From Litoribrevibacter albus (GTDB lineage Bacteria; Pseudomonadota; Gammaproteobacteria; Pseudomonadales; Litoribrevibacteraceae): a DNA stretch of 64,000 nucleotides. The DNA is taken from the NCBI RefSeq assembly GCF_030159995.1, contig NZ_BSNM01000016.1, forward strand, positions 310,001 to 374,000. The letters are read 5' to 3'. This document shows, in pieces, positions 1 to 9,009 of this stretch (the first letter of the stretch is position 1; every line of letters starts with the position of its first letter). Position numbers and translations under genes: made by a program. Below the pieces are notes generated by a model. It did no database searches. It had not been told where the DNA came from and was given only the letters and a program-made list of their open reading frames with translations.

Positions 1-30
1 AAGAACCTTCTCTAGGTTTTCACATTATTT

Positions 31-46
31 GTGCATGAGTGTACAC
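31..46. promoter_or_regulatory. Candidate distal operator of desaturase operon
   Basis: Reads GTGCATGAGTGTACAC and contains the perfect 8-bp palindrome GTGTACAC at 39-46. It shares the GTG...TGTACAC pattern with the two better sites at 194-250. The assignment as an operator is inference from repetition of the pattern upstream of one operon. Confidence 0.3.
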
Positions 47-193
47 CAAGATAATCAAAAAATTCGAGTGATTTTTGCGTACCTTACTCAATCTTCTCAA
101 GAAAACCAAAATCACCTTGCGATCACATCTATATATAAAGCAGAACACAGCTATTCAATAGCGACAACTCTTTGATTTAGCGCGCCAACATCA

Positions 194-250
194 GTGTACA
201 AGTGTTGACTGAAAACACACGCCCCCATAAGTTAGTGAACAGATGTACAC
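194..250. promoter_or_regulatory. Paired TetR-type operator-like palindromes (FabR/DesT-like)
   Basis: Two 16-bp sites lie here. Positions 194-209 read GTGTACAAGTGTTGAC and positions 235-250 read GTGAACAGATGTACAC. In opposite orientation they match at 13 of 16 positions, and both fit GTnnACAnnTGTnnAC. The spacing and symmetry resemble operators of the TetR-family regulators FabR and DesT, which control unsaturated fatty acid genes. The second site overlaps the region just before the SD of the reductase gene, so binding there could repress the operon. No regulator gene lies in the window, so this is inference. Confidence 0.45.
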
Positions 251-266
251 AAAGGAGTACAACATT

Positions 267-1463
267 ATGTCTACAAATTTTAAATCAAATGAGTCACGTC
301 TAATGCCAATGATCGGTATGGCATGGACCTACACATGGCTGTACAAGCTGGGTGAATATTTTTGGCAACACTCCGGCCAGCTACAAGATTACGTAAACTT
401 TGTTCTTTGCGAAGCTGACCCACGCTGGGATCAACAACGCATGGCTGCACAGATCATTAAGAAAGAGCATCCAACCGCTGACTCCACTACCTTGTGGTTA
501 AAGCCGCCCGCGAAGTGGCAAGGGTTTAAACCGGGCCAGTATGTGAAGTTCGAATGTGACATCAATGGTAGCCGGGTTCAACGTTGCTATTCATTGTCCA
601 ACAGCCCGGCAGACTTTAAACAAACCGGCCTGATCAGCATTACCGTTAAGGCGATCCCGAGTGGCAAGGTTTCTAATCATGTAAAAGATCATTTGGCCGA
701 ATCCGAGCTGGTGTACCTTTCACACGCTCAAGGTGAATTCAGTTACCAAGTGGCTTCTGCTCAAAAAGATAGTACGTCGGAACAACCTAACGATCTAGCC
801 AGCCATTACCTGTTCTTGGCCGGTGGCAGCGGTATTACGCCAATCAAGTCAATGATTGAGCAGTTGATTGAAGATCGTACTTTCAATCATCCAAAGATCA
901 CGCTGGTCTATACCGCTCAAACGGAAGCAGATGCGATCTATTTAGAGCGATTAACGTCTTTGGCGAAATCACAGGCCGACTTCGATCTACATTTTCATGC
1001 TAGCCAAGAACACGGCTTCTTAACGGCCAAGCAGCTAAGCCAGTGGATAGAAGCACCAGAAACCACAAGTGCATTTATCTGTGGCCCAAGCGAGTTCATG
1101 GACAGCATGAGTAATGGCCTTAAAAAGCACGGGCTTTCGAACGAGCAGATTCAAATCGAACGTTTTGGCGCGGCCAAACCCGCCATCAAAAGCACCAAGG
1201 GGAAACTCACCACCTACTTTGAGCCTACCGACCAAACACTGATTAACAAGGGTGAACAGTCGTTACTGGAAATGGCGGAAGAGGCTGGATTAAACCCGAA
1301 ATACGGTTGTCGGGCTGGTATCTGCCATGAATGCAAATGTAAGCGCCCGGCAGGCGAATTGATCGACGCTCAAACCGGCGAAGCCATTCCACACGATCAG
1401 GCACATATTCAACCGTGCGTCACCTATGCAGCCAGTGACTTGGTCATTAATGAGTGGAACTAA
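267..1463 (+). CDS. Flavin/2Fe-2S ferredoxin reductase, electron donor of the desaturase
   Basis: 398-aa three-domain reductase passing electrons from NAD(P)H through flavin to a plant-type 2Fe-2S centre. An FAD-binding motif RCYSLS lies at residues 106-111, the nucleotide-binding loop LAGGSGITPI at 184-193, and the C-terminal ferredoxin domain has Cys348, Cys353, Cys356 and a fourth Cys near 384. The start is the ATG at 267, preceded by AAAGGAG at 251-257; an ATG at 243 has no SD. A membrane fatty acid desaturase follows 79 nt downstream, the same pairing as the DesB-type desaturase/reductase couples of pseudomonads, so it most likely feeds that enzyme. The exact acceptor is inferred from context. 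Confidence 0.9.
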   Translation: MSTNFKSNESRLMPMIGMAWTYTWLYKLGEYFWQHSGQLQDYVNFVLCEADPRWDQQRMAAQIIKKEHPTADSTTLWLKPPAKWQGFKPGQYVKFECDINGSRVQRCYSLSNSPADFKQTGLISITVKAIPSGKVSNHVKDHLAESELVYLSHAQGEFSYQVASAQKDSTSEQPNDLASHYLFLAGGSGITPIKSMIEQLIEDRTFNHPKITLVYTAQTEADAIYLERLTSLAKSQADFDLHFHASQEHGFLTAKQLSQWIEAPETTSAFICGPSEFMDSMSNGLKKHGLSNEQIQIERFGAAKPAIKSTKGKLTTYFEPTDQTLINKGEQSLLEMAEEAGLNPKYGCRAGICHECKCKRPAGELIDAQTGEAIPHDQAHIQPCVTYAASDLVINEWN

Positions 1464-1542
1464 TGGAGCAGGCAGAAGCAAAGACGCTTCTATCTTGCTT
1501 CAAGCATCTTCAAAGACAAAAGAAGATATGAGGAACAGAACA

Positions 1543-2691
1543 ATGAACAGCATATTAAAAAATACAGAATTAGCGACAACCACCAGTTTCAACCACTGGA
1601 TGACCGACAAGCAGCTGGAAGCCTTTGGTAAAGAGCTGACCGCACTGCGAGAAGAAACCTTGAAGGAAGTGGGTCAGGAAGACGCTGATTACATTCGCAG
1701 CATCATTCGCAAACAACGCGTCTGTGAGATTTCAGGCCGCGCCCTCATTCATTTCAGTATGAATCCAATTACCTGGTTGGCGGGCGTTGGCCTTCTTTCT
1801 GTCTCCAAAATCATGGAGAACATGGAGATCGGCCACAATGTTATGCACGGTCAATATGACTGGATGAACGACCCGAAACTGAATTCCCAGACTTATGAGT
1901 GGGATACCGTATGTGACTCAGAATCCTGGCGCAAAACTCACAACTATGAGCATCACACCTACACCAATATTCTGGGGAAAGACCGGGATTACGGCTATGC
2001 CGTGCTTCGCTTGAGCGACGATACACCGTGGAAACCGAGACACCTGTTTCAGTTCATCAATTACGGTTTGTTAAGTGTCTTTTTCCAATGGGGCGTGGGC
2101 CTGCATGAGCTGGAATCCGAGCGCATTCGCCGAGGGGAAATTAAGATCAAAGACAAAGTGCCGTTCCTGAAACGCATCGGTAAAAAAGCCTCCCGTCAGG
2201 TTCTGAAAGATTACATAATCTTTCCCGCATTAGCCGGGCCATTTGCACTCAAAGTATTAGCGGGTAATGCCATGGCAAACTTGGGCCGTAACCTGTGGGC
2301 TTCCACCATTATTTTCTGCGGGCACTTCACTCAGGATGCTCATACCTTTACGCAGGAAGAATGCGAAAACGAATCACAAGGTGCCTGGTATCTTCGCCAG
2401 ATGCTGGGTTCGAGTAACTTTACCGGCGGTCGTTGGTTGCACATCATGAGTGGTCATTTGAGCTATCAAATTGAACATCACCTATTTCCGGACATACCAG
2501 CGCACAGATATCCAAAGATGTCGCTTAAAGTCAAAGAGATCTGTGATAAGTATGGGGTACCCTACAACACGAACAGCTTTGGTAAGCAGTATCTGAGCGT
2601 TTTAAAACGAGTCCTGCAATATTCGTTGCCAGACAAAAAACGACCGCTGGATAAGAACGACAACTCAGCGGGTCCGTTATTGCCAAGCTAA
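1543..2691 (+). CDS. Membrane fatty acid desaturase (acyl-CoA/acyl-lipid type)
   Basis: 382-aa integral-membrane diiron desaturase introducing a double bond into acyl chains. All three histidine boxes are visible: HNVMH at 98-102, HNYEHH at 133-138 and QIEHH at 309-313, with hydrophobic stretches around residues 65-90 and 225-260. The start at 1543 has AGGAA at 1531-1535; the longer reading frame opening at 1426 overlaps the reductase and is not credible. It is second in an operon with the reductase that supplies electrons and with two uncharacterised genes. The double-bond position cannot be told from sequence. Control by the FabR/DesT-like operators upstream is inferred. Confidence 0.93.
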   Translation: MNSILKNTELATTTSFNHWMTDKQLEAFGKELTALREETLKEVGQEDADYIRSIIRKQRVCEISGRALIHFSMNPITWLAGVGLLSVSKIMENMEIGHNVMHGQYDWMNDPKLNSQTYEWDTVCDSESWRKTHNYEHHTYTNILGKDRDYGYAVLRLSDDTPWKPRHLFQFINYGLLSVFFQWGVGLHELESERIRRGEIKIKDKVPFLKRIGKKASRQVLKDYIIFPALAGPFALKVLAGNAMANLGRNLWASTIIFCGHFTQDAHTFTQEECENESQGAWYLRQMLGSSNFTGGRWLHIMSGHLSYQIEHHLFPDIPAHRYPKMSLKVKEICDKYGVPYNTNSFGKQYLSVLKRVLQYSLPDKKRPLDKNDNSAGPLLPS

Positions 2692-2709
2692 TACCGACAT
2701 TTGCTCAAC

Positions 2710-2755
2710 AGAAAGCAATGCACAGAAAAAGCAATGCACAGAAAAAGCAATGCAC
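2710..2755. repeat. Short tandem repeat, 16-bp unit
   Basis: Two perfect copies of AGAAAAAGCAATGCAC (2724-2739, 2740-2755) follow a 14-nt copy lacking two A residues (2710-2723). The array sits between the desaturase stop and the next SD, so it only changes the intergenic spacing. Confidence 0.85.
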
Positions 2756-2780
2756 AGAACATAACACTGGGAGGCTCCCC

Positions 2781-3101
2781 ATGAATAAGCTTATAAACCG
2801 GATTGAAATCGCCAAAGACTTTGCTCAAACCATGATTGAGCAGACCATTACCAGTGTCCAGGGCGTCCATAACACCATTGCCAACACCAGTTATGAGCTG
2901 ATCAAACTGACGCCGGCAAATCCCATTTTGATGTCGGATTTAAAACAACGCCACGACGAAGTATCTGGTCAGGTTTACGAAACCATTCGAGCTGTGAATC
3001 AACAAGTGGGCGGACTGGCCTCGGAATTGTTCGGCTCTCTGGAAGACAGCAAGGCCGCAGACCAAGCAATGAACCAAGCGACCCCGACAACAAAGGATTA
3101 A
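2781..3101 (+). CDS. Uncharacterised small protein of the desaturase operon
   Basis: 106-aa soluble protein of predominantly helical character, starting MNKLINRIEIAKDF, without signal peptide or membrane segment. I do not recognise a family. Its amphipathic helices and size recall small phasin-like or polyhydroxyalkanoate-associated proteins, but no diagnostic motif supports that. The ATG at 2781 follows GGGAGG at 2769-2774; ATGs inside the 16-bp repeat upstream lack an SD. It lies 89 nt after the desaturase and 3 nt before the next gene, so cotranscription with that gene is nearly certain. Confidence 0.7.
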   Translation: MNKLINRIEIAKDFAQTMIEQTITSVQGVHNTIANTSYELIKLTPANPILMSDLKQRHDEVSGQVYETIRAVNQQVGGLASELFGSLEDSKAADQAMNQATPTTKD

Positions 3102-3104
3102 TTC

Positions 3105-4163
3105 ATGGCGAACGTTTCCTCACCCTTAGTTTCTGAGCCGTTAGCGGCTGAACTTCTGGAACTCCATATTCAGCACGAACTCAAAGCGCTGACGCCAGAG
3201 GGTTTGTTATGCTGGCTCAAGGACGAGACAGCACCAATTTTGGAATCACTGTCCACCCTGCCTCTGAATCAACTGCTGAATGAAGAACAGCTGAACCAAA
3301 TCATTCATGATCAAGTGGTCTCTCACCCGATTCCAGGTGCCATTGCCGAGATCGCAGGTGATGCGGCGACCTTTTTGTTCAAGTCAGATTCTCATCTGGA
3401 CAGCCGCCTCAAAGACATCATGACAGCGAAGCAATTCCAGGGGTTTGTATCTAAGCTGATGGAGCTGGAAAGCCAACGTCACGAATTGATCCATCAAGTA
3501 ATAGATCTGCCGGTGTACCGTTCCCTGATATCGAACGTGGTCTACAAAGCCATCACCCGGTACCTCTATGAAGACAACATGCTGAGCAAACACGTTCCCG
3601 GCGTATCATCAATGCTGAAGATGAGCCGCAACGTGATGAACAAGACCGTGCCTAAGATCAGTGGCGCAATGGAAGACAGCGTTAAGAAGTACATCAGCAA
3701 CAACCTGAGCCTATTCCAGCAAGAAAGTAAAACCTACCTGATCGAGTCACTCAGTGGTGAAGACCTGGAGTCTTCGATCATGGATTTCTGGGACGACATC
3801 GAAAACAAAACCCTGCGCGAACTTCAGCAAGGCATGGACAGCCTGGATCTGTCCGAGTTTGTGGTGCTGGGTTATGAGTTCTGGTTGGAATTCCGTGAAT
3901 CAGAGTATTTTGCGCACTGTTACCAATCGGTGGTGCACTTCCTCTATCAACGTTATGGCGATGAACCGTTAGCCACGCTGTTTGAAGATCTGGAAATTAC
4001 CGAGGCCACGGTTATCGAACGCGTACAACAGCTTGCCCCTCAAGTCTTAACGTCATTGCGAAGCAACGGCTTGCTTGAGGCGTTACTACGTCGTCGTTTG
4101 TCAGCATTTTATGAGTCAGACGCCGTTCAACAAACCCTGGCAGAACCTATGTTCGCCGACTGA
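3105..4163 (+). CDS. Conserved hypothetical protein, last gene of the desaturase operon
   Basis: 352-aa protein, almost entirely helical by eye, Leu/Glu/Ser rich, without a signal peptide, obvious transmembrane helix or recognisable catalytic motif. It begins 3 nt after the preceding stop and ends before a strong terminator, so it belongs to the desaturase operon. The weakly hydrophobic helix at residues about 75-95 (IPGAIAEIAGDAATFLF) could be a membrane-associating segment. A role in lipid or membrane handling is suggested only by the neighbours. Confidence 0.75.
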   Translation: MANVSSPLVSEPLAAELLELHIQHELKALTPEGLLCWLKDETAPILESLSTLPLNQLLNEEQLNQIIHDQVVSHPIPGAIAEIAGDAATFLFKSDSHLDSRLKDIMTAKQFQGFVSKLMELESQRHELIHQVIDLPVYRSLISNVVYKAITRYLYEDNMLSKHVPGVSSMLKMSRNVMNKTVPKISGAMEDSVKKYISNNLSLFQQESKTYLIESLSGEDLESSIMDFWDDIENKTLRELQQGMDSLDLSEFVVLGYEFWLEFRESEYFAHCYQSVVHFLYQRYGDEPLATLFEDLEITEATVIERVQQLAPQVLTSLRSNGLLEALLRRRLSAFYESDAVQQTLAEPMFAD

Positions 4164-4171
4164 TCCTCCCC

Positions 4172-4200
4172 AAGGCATATCTTGTGATATGCCTTTCTTT
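4172..4200 (+). terminator. Rho-independent terminator of the desaturase operon
   Basis: Perfect 10-bp stem AAGGCATATC (4172-4181) and GATATGCCTT (4186-4195) with a TTGT loop, followed by a T-rich tail. It starts 9 nt after the last stop codon. Confidence 0.85.
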
Positions 4201-4304
4201 GCTCTCATCGATAGACCGATTAACCAAGTAAAATGGTCTATTATTAATCCAACTTACCGAGTAAATCAGGAGCCAGATTCCCCCGCTCCCGAGTGCGTAA
4301 TTGG

Positions 4305-5108
4305 ATGAGCGTTGTGAAGAACATCTCACATATTCAAACCCTCGTTGGCTTATGGCTGTTAATGATCGTTAGCATAATCCAGCCCTGTTATAGCCAATCT
4401 CTTTCCATCCCTTCACCTCAAAGCAAGCGTCTTCAACTGGTCACGCTTGAATATCCACCCTATGAGTACTCTGAAGATAACCAAGTGAAAGGTGTTGCCG
4501 TCAATCTTGTTTCGGATGTCTTCAAAACGATGGGGCACGATATCTCGATAGAAATACTTCCGTGGGCAAGAGCCATCAATAGCATCAAGCTCGGTCAAGC
4601 CGATGCCATCTTTACCGCCTTCCACACCAAAGAAAGAGCCGCCTTTGCGGACTATTCAAAGGAGGTGCTGATTCACCAGGAAATCTCATTATTTGCTCTG
4701 GAGAAAAGCCCGTTAACCTTTCACGGAGACTTAACCACCATCGGCCAATATCAAATTGGAGTGATCCGAAAAATGAGCTACGGCAAGAAGTTTGATCAGG
4801 CCGTTATCGACAACATCATCCAATACACTCAAAGCACCTCGTCCTTGGAACAAAACATCGAAAAGCTACTTTCCGGGCGTATCGATTTCGTTGTCTCTAA
4901 TAAACTGGGCGCATTGGATACCTTGAACAAGATGAACAAACGAGCACTTATCCGGGTCTTATCTCCACCACTGGAAAGTACCCCCAGCTACATTGCGTTT
5001 TCCAAACAACGAAACCTCACACACATTCGGGACGCCTTTGACAGACACCTCAAACAGTTGAAACAAACAGGCCGTTATCAGGAAATCATTGACGAATATT
5101 TTCAGTAA
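4305..5108 (+). CDS. Periplasmic solute-binding protein, family 3 type
   Basis: 267-aa secreted protein. A signal peptide covers residues 1 to about 31 (hydrophobic GLWLLMIVSII, then CYSQ). The mature part has the polar amino acid-binding family layout: LEYPPYEY near the N-terminus, GVAVNLVSDVF, and ADAIFTAF with a following lobe crossover. Stand-alone copies like this, with no ABC permease or ATPase nearby, often act as sensory or orphan binding proteins. The ATG at 4305 is chosen; a GTG at 4293 is in frame. Neither has a well-spaced SD. The next gene is a histidine kinase, but a functional link is only suggested by adjacency. Confidence 0.82.
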   Translation: MSVVKNISHIQTLVGLWLLMIVSIIQPCYSQSLSIPSPQSKRLQLVTLEYPPYEYSEDNQVKGVAVNLVSDVFKTMGHDISIEILPWARAINSIKLGQADAIFTAFHTKERAAFADYSKEVLIHQEISLFALEKSPLTFHGDLTTIGQYQIGVIRKMSYGKKFDQAVIDNIIQYTQSTSSLEQNIEKLLSGRIDFVVSNKLGALDTLNKMNKRALIRVLSPPLESTPSYIAFSKQRNLTHIRDAFDRHLKQLKQTGRYQEIIDEYFQ

Positions 5109-5242
5109 CAACAAAACCGACGCTGGTTAATTCTCTATACTAAAATCAGAACATTAAAAACAACGTGGTAACCAGTTACAAAGGCCAGTATTGGCTACAG
5201 CTCGGGTTCTGTATCCAGCTTAAATTGTAAGAGTTGAACGAC

Positions 5243-6577
5243 ATGAAGAAAGGAACCGTACGGAAAATCCTCAGCGCATTACAGTCGACGTCAGGAAAGG
5301 ACTTTCTGAATCGTCTCACACTACAGCTAGATCAAGCGATTGATGCTGACTACACCTTTATTTCTCGCATTAATATCGAAAACCACAGCTCAACCACCTT
5401 ATCGTTGGTCAGTCATGGCAAGATCGCAGACAACTTCACCTACTCTCTGGAACATACACCCTGTGCAGACGTCAGCGACGACAGCCTCTGTGTCTATCCC
5501 GAAAATATCTGCGCCCATTATCCCAAAGATCAGCTATTGGTTGATATGAAGGTTGAGGGTTACATAGGCACCCCACTCCATGACTCACAAGGCAATGTGA
5601 TGGGTATTGTCGTCGCCCTTTATGAAACAAAGATTGAAGACCCTGAGCTGGTCACCTCCCTGTTTGAATTATTTACCGGACGTATTTCTGCGGAAATAGA
5701 ACGAATGGAACACCAGGATGCGCTGACAAAGCTCAATAGCGAACTGGAACAGAAAGTATCCGAAAGAACCCTAAAACTGCAGGAAACCTTAGATCAACTC
5801 AAAGCCTCCCAGAACCAACTGATCGAAAACGAAAAATTGGCCGCGTTGGGTCGATTGGTGGCGGGCGTAGCCCATGAGGTCAATACCCCTTTAGGGGTTT
5901 CCCTACTAGCCAACTCAACCATCGAAAGCTGCTACCACGAAATCAAAGATGCGTTCAGTTCCGGCGCGCTCAGTAAACATGTTCTAGAGACAAACCTTGA
6001 AACCATCAACGAGGCTCAGGAAACCATTGGACTGAACCTGTCCAGAGCCACCGAACTCATTACCAACTTCAAACAACTGGCCTCTGATTTTCATATTGAT
6101 GAGCTGGAAACCATCAACCTTTCTGAGTGGATAGACGCATTACTAAGCAGTCTGCAGCTACTCATCAATACCTCCGACATTGAACTGATCAAACACTACC
6201 CGGAAACCAACATCGAGCTGATCACCTACCCATTCAGACTCGCTCAAGTGATCACCAATATTATTTCAAACTCGGTCAACCACGCATTTGATCAAGACGC
6301 CACCCATCATAAATTCATCGCCATTGATGTTCACACCAACGACGAGGAATGCATCATTTCGCTTCAGGACAACGGTCAGGGCATGGATCAAGACGTCACC
6401 TCACACATCTACGATCCGTTTTTCACCACCAAACGAGGCGTCGGCGGTATGGGGCTGGGCATGAGTATTGTGAAGAATCTGGTCAGCGACTCACTGAAAG
6501 GGTCGATTGATATCGACAGCAAACCGGGCGAAGGCACAAGAGTAAATATTCACTTACCCAAGAAAGCAGCGGCCTAG
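5243..6577 (+). CDS. Sensor histidine kinase with N-terminal GAF domain
   Basis: 444-aa cytoplasmic kinase. A GAF domain covers about residues 5-150, a coiled coil 155-200, then a HisKA-like helix with His211 in the GVAHEVNTPLG motif. The ATPase domain has the N-box around residues 337-347, the G1 box DNGQGMD at 376-382 and a glycine-rich lid GGMGLGMSIV at 401-410. No transmembrane segment is present, so the signal is intracellular or comes through a partner. No response regulator lies next to it (orphan). The ATG at 5243 has AAGAG at 5229-5233; the TTG at 5234 is less likely. Confidence 0.92.
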   Translation: MKKGTVRKILSALQSTSGKDFLNRLTLQLDQAIDADYTFISRINIENHSSTTLSLVSHGKIADNFTYSLEHTPCADVSDDSLCVYPENICAHYPKDQLLVDMKVEGYIGTPLHDSQGNVMGIVVALYETKIEDPELVTSLFELFTGRISAEIERMEHQDALTKLNSELEQKVSERTLKLQETLDQLKASQNQLIENEKLAALGRLVAGVAHEVNTPLGVSLLANSTIESCYHEIKDAFSSGALSKHVLETNLETINEAQETIGLNLSRATELITNFKQLASDFHIDELETINLSEWIDALLSSLQLLINTSDIELIKHYPETNIELITYPFRLAQVITNIISNSVNHAFDQDATHHKFIAIDVHTNDEECIISLQDNGQGMDQDVTSHIYDPFFTTKRGVGGMGLGMSIVKNLVSDSLKGSIDIDSKPGEGTRVNIHLPKKAAA

Positions 6578-6586
6578 TAATCCATT

Positions 6587-6647
6587 TACTTTCAACCCTT
6601 ACTTCCAGCCCTTACTTCCAGCCCTTACTTCCAGCCCTTACTTTTAA
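6587..6647. repeat. Tandem repeat, 13-bp unit
   Basis: Three perfect copies of CCCTTACTTCCAG (6596-6608, 6609-6621, 6622-6634) are flanked by degenerate copies on both sides. The array fills the gap between two convergent genes, ending 2 nt before the stop of the TPR gene. Confidence 0.9.
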
Positions 6648-6649
6648 CC

Positions 6650-7918
6650 CTAACTTTCAGCCTTAACCTGGGCCTTGATGATGGCCTGAACATCGCTCAG
6701 GGTCTTACGATATTGAGCCTCATCATTGAGTTTCACCAAGGCCGTTAATGTGGTTTCGGCACGAGCATAGTCTTTGGCCATTATCCAAGTATCGGCCAGC
6801 GTTTTTAAATGCGATTCCGAACCGGCAATGCGTTGTTCATTCAGCGACATTTCCAGAAGAGTGCCGGCCTGATAATAATTCCCCTGCTGAATCATCAAGG
6901 TGATCATCCACATCAAATCCTGCTCAGCAGTCAGAAACCCAGCCACATAAGCAGAATGCAACGCACTCAAGGCTTTGCGCTCATTCTGATCCTTCGACCC
7001 AGGTTGATCACCTTGTTGATGTAAAAGTGCCAGTTGTCGCCAATACAGCGTGCTCGGGTACTCACGGACCAAAATCTTGGACACATCAACGGCCTGACGT
7101 CGTAAGCTTTCTTTTACCGTCTTACTGATGTGTTTTGAGTGGGCCTGTGAGTGTGCTTGCTTGGCTTGTTCGTTCTGACTCTGTGGCTCGTACTGCTTGG
7201 CAGGTTCATATTGATTTAACAGCCCGGTAAGTTTCATACGATACCAGCTTTCCGGAATGGGATTCTGACTTGCACCAATCGCGTTATCCACATAGCGGAC
7301 GGTGTCCGGCCATGTTTCCAGACGGTAGTAAGATTGCGCTACATACACATAATCCTGAGCCGACACTTTGGTTTCAAACTCACCGCCATTGATCGCCTCA
7401 ATCCAGGGCACATAGAAATCCACCGAGGTCTGCCATTTGCCCAATTGCATAGCTAACTGGGCCAACGTCCGCTGAATTTGCAGTTGTTGCGGAACGGCAT
7501 AAACCTCCAATAACCAGGCGTTATGAAACGCATCAAAGGCACCTTGGTAGTCTTTCTTTTCAAGCGCCAGGGTTGCGGCAAACTGATGGGCCAAGGCTTG
7601 TTCGTAGTTGGTTAAATCGCGTTCCAACAACGTTTGAATTAGTTGCTCCGCATGAGAAATATCGATCGCCGGTGTGGAATTCTCTTCCGTTGCTTCCGGG
7701 TTTAAGGCCGTTTGAATATCCAACACCAAAGGCAAGACCGTTTTACGGATTTGTGGTGCCGAGTTGCCTGAAGAAGATGACATCGCCAACGGTGACATCA
7801 GCAGTGCACAGATCAGCAGTGCCACCATGACCGTGACTCTGACTGAATCCTGGCGCTCATGCATGCCTTGAGAATCAAGGACAGCGCTTTGACATTGGCT
7901 CATAGACCACTTAACCAT
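6650..7918 (-). CDS. TPR protein of the TonB2-type system
   Basis: 422-aa protein with an N-terminal export signal (hydrophobic VTVMVALLICALLMSPLAMS) followed by helical tetratricopeptide-like repeats from about residue 90 to the C-terminus. Residues about 245-275 form a low-complexity Q/E/K-rich insert. The ATG at 7918 lies 1 nt beyond the tonB stop with GAG-rich SD in the tonB 3' end; the frame stays open to 7978 but that would overlap tonB. TPR genes closing exbB-exbD-tonB operons are known in Vibrio TonB2 systems, where they aid the TonB machinery. Its precise partner here is inferred. Confidence 0.8.
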   Translation of the reverse strand: MVKWSMSQCQSAVLDSQGMHERQDSVRVTVMVALLICALLMSPLAMSSSSGNSAPQIRKTVLPLVLDIQTALNPEATEENSTPAIDISHAEQLIQTLLERDLTNYEQALAHQFAATLALEKKDYQGAFDAFHNAWLLEVYAVPQQLQIQRTLAQLAMQLGKWQTSVDFYVPWIEAINGGEFETKVSAQDYVYVAQSYYRLETWPDTVRYVDNAIGASQNPIPESWYRMKLTGLLNQYEPAKQYEPQSQNEQAKQAHSQAHSKHISKTVKESLRRQAVDVSKILVREYPSTLYWRQLALLHQQGDQPGSKDQNERKALSALHSAYVAGFLTAEQDLMWMITLMIQQGNYYQAGTLLEMSLNEQRIAGSESHLKTLADTWIMAKDYARAETTLTALVKLNDEAQYRKTLSDVQAIIKAQVKAES

Positions 7919-7919
7919 G

Positions 7920-8600
7920 TTATTTCTCAAGACTAAATTCATAGCGGTAACGGTTTTTGAACGGTACAGCGACGCCATTTTGAATCAACGGTTCATAACG
8001 AGACCGAAAGATCGCTTTTCTTGCCTCACGTTCAAACATGCCTTCGGGTTTAGACTCAATCACCTCGACAGAATCCCGTGCAACACGTCCTTCCTCATTC
8101 ACCAGAAACTCCAGCACCACATAGCCTTCCAATCCTCGTTGTAAGGCTCTTCTAGGATATTGTGGTGTCGACTGATAGGTGGCATCGCGCTGCATCACCA
8201 TATCGCCCCGAACCACCATTTCCGACGGAGCGGAAGACGGTGCAGAAATGGTCGGTAACGACGGCGTCGCAAGTGATAATTCAAACTGGCCGTCCAGAGT
8301 CAGTTGCGGCACATCCAAGGTAGGCATTTCAATCTTCGGGGCCTGTGCTGCCACCGCTTGGGCAGTTTGGGCTTGCGCTACAGGAGGTGGCGGAGGCGGG
8401 ACAGAACGATCCCTGAGCTGCACATCAGAATCAAAGCGCATCCTTAACATATCCAATCCGACACTGGCGGTGTCCGCCGTTTGATAACGCGCTTGGGGGT
8501 TCGCCAATTGCGCCATAAACAAGAACAGCCCGACCACCACGAACAGTGCCGTTAAGCCACACAGCATCAAACGCACCTTAGTGAGCTCCCTGAACGGCAT
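7920..8600 (-). CDS. tonB: Energy transducer TonB (TonB2 type)
   Basis: About 226 aa. It has an N-terminal inner-membrane anchor (LCGLTALFVVVGLFLFMAQL), a proline-rich linker with a run of six or more Pro, and a TonB C-terminal domain with the typical YP..A...G..G.V.LEF.V...G pattern. It transmits proton-motive force to outer-membrane receptors. The 8600 start gives basic residues before the anchor but overlaps exbD by 23 nt. An ATG at 8567 has a TAAGG SD and is the alternative. The position behind exbB/exbD and the Fur-like region ahead of the operon point to iron uptake. Confidence 0.9.
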   Translation of the reverse strand: MPFRELTKVRLMLCGLTALFVVVGLFLFMAQLANPQARYQTADTASVGLDMLRMRFDSDVQLRDRSVPPPPPPVAQAQTAQAVAAQAPKIEMPTLDVPQLTLDGQFELSLATPSLPTISAPSSAPSEMVVRGDMVMQRDATYQSTPQYPRRALQRGLEGYVVLEFLVNEEGRVARDSVEVIESKPEGMFEREARKAIFRSRYEPLIQNGVAVPFKNRYRYEFSLEK

Positions 8601-9000
8601 TTTTTGTGGCAACAGCCAATTGTTCAATCCCCGCCAGTTTCACCTGATCCATCACACGAATTAACACACCGGTTTTGGTGTCTTCATCCGCCTGCAACAA
8701 CACGGCAATGTCGGGTTGTTCGACTTTCATTCGCTCCAATTTAGGACGAATCATGCGAATGTCAGTTTGCTTGCCTTCCAGCCACACCAATCCATCCGCC
8801 GTCACAGCCAAACGCACCCCTGAGCTGTCTTGCTGCTGAGCCGTAGAGGATGCAGGTCGGTTGATGTCGACACCAGACTCTTTCACAAACGTGGTCGAAA
8901 CAATGAAGAAGATCAGCATAATAAACACGATGTCCAACATTGGGGTCATATCAATGTTGGAATCGTCTTGCTCGTTCGTTAAGTTAATTCGGCTACGCAT
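8578..9000 (-). CDS. exbD: Biopolymer transport protein ExbD
   Basis: 140-aa inner-membrane protein with a single transmembrane helix around residues 20-42. The proton-path aspartate is Asp23 in the MTPMLDIVFIML segment, followed by a periplasmic domain. It forms the proton-driven motor with the ExbB homologues upstream. It starts 9 nt after the upstream exbB stop and overlaps the tonB start, a translationally coupled arrangement. Confidence 0.95.
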   Translation of the reverse strand: MRSRINLTNEQDDSNIDMTPMLDIVFIMLIFFIVSTTFVKESGVDINRPASSTAQQQDSSGVRLAVTADGLVWLEGKQTDIRMIRPKLERMKVEQPDIAVLLQADEDTKTGVLIRVMDQVKLAGIEQLAVATKNAVQGAH

Positions 9001-9009
9001 TAAATCTAC

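Noticed and set aside
1426-1542. N-terminal extension of the desaturase
   Set aside because: It overlaps the reductase gene and lacks an SD; the ATG at 1543 with AGGAA is the better start.
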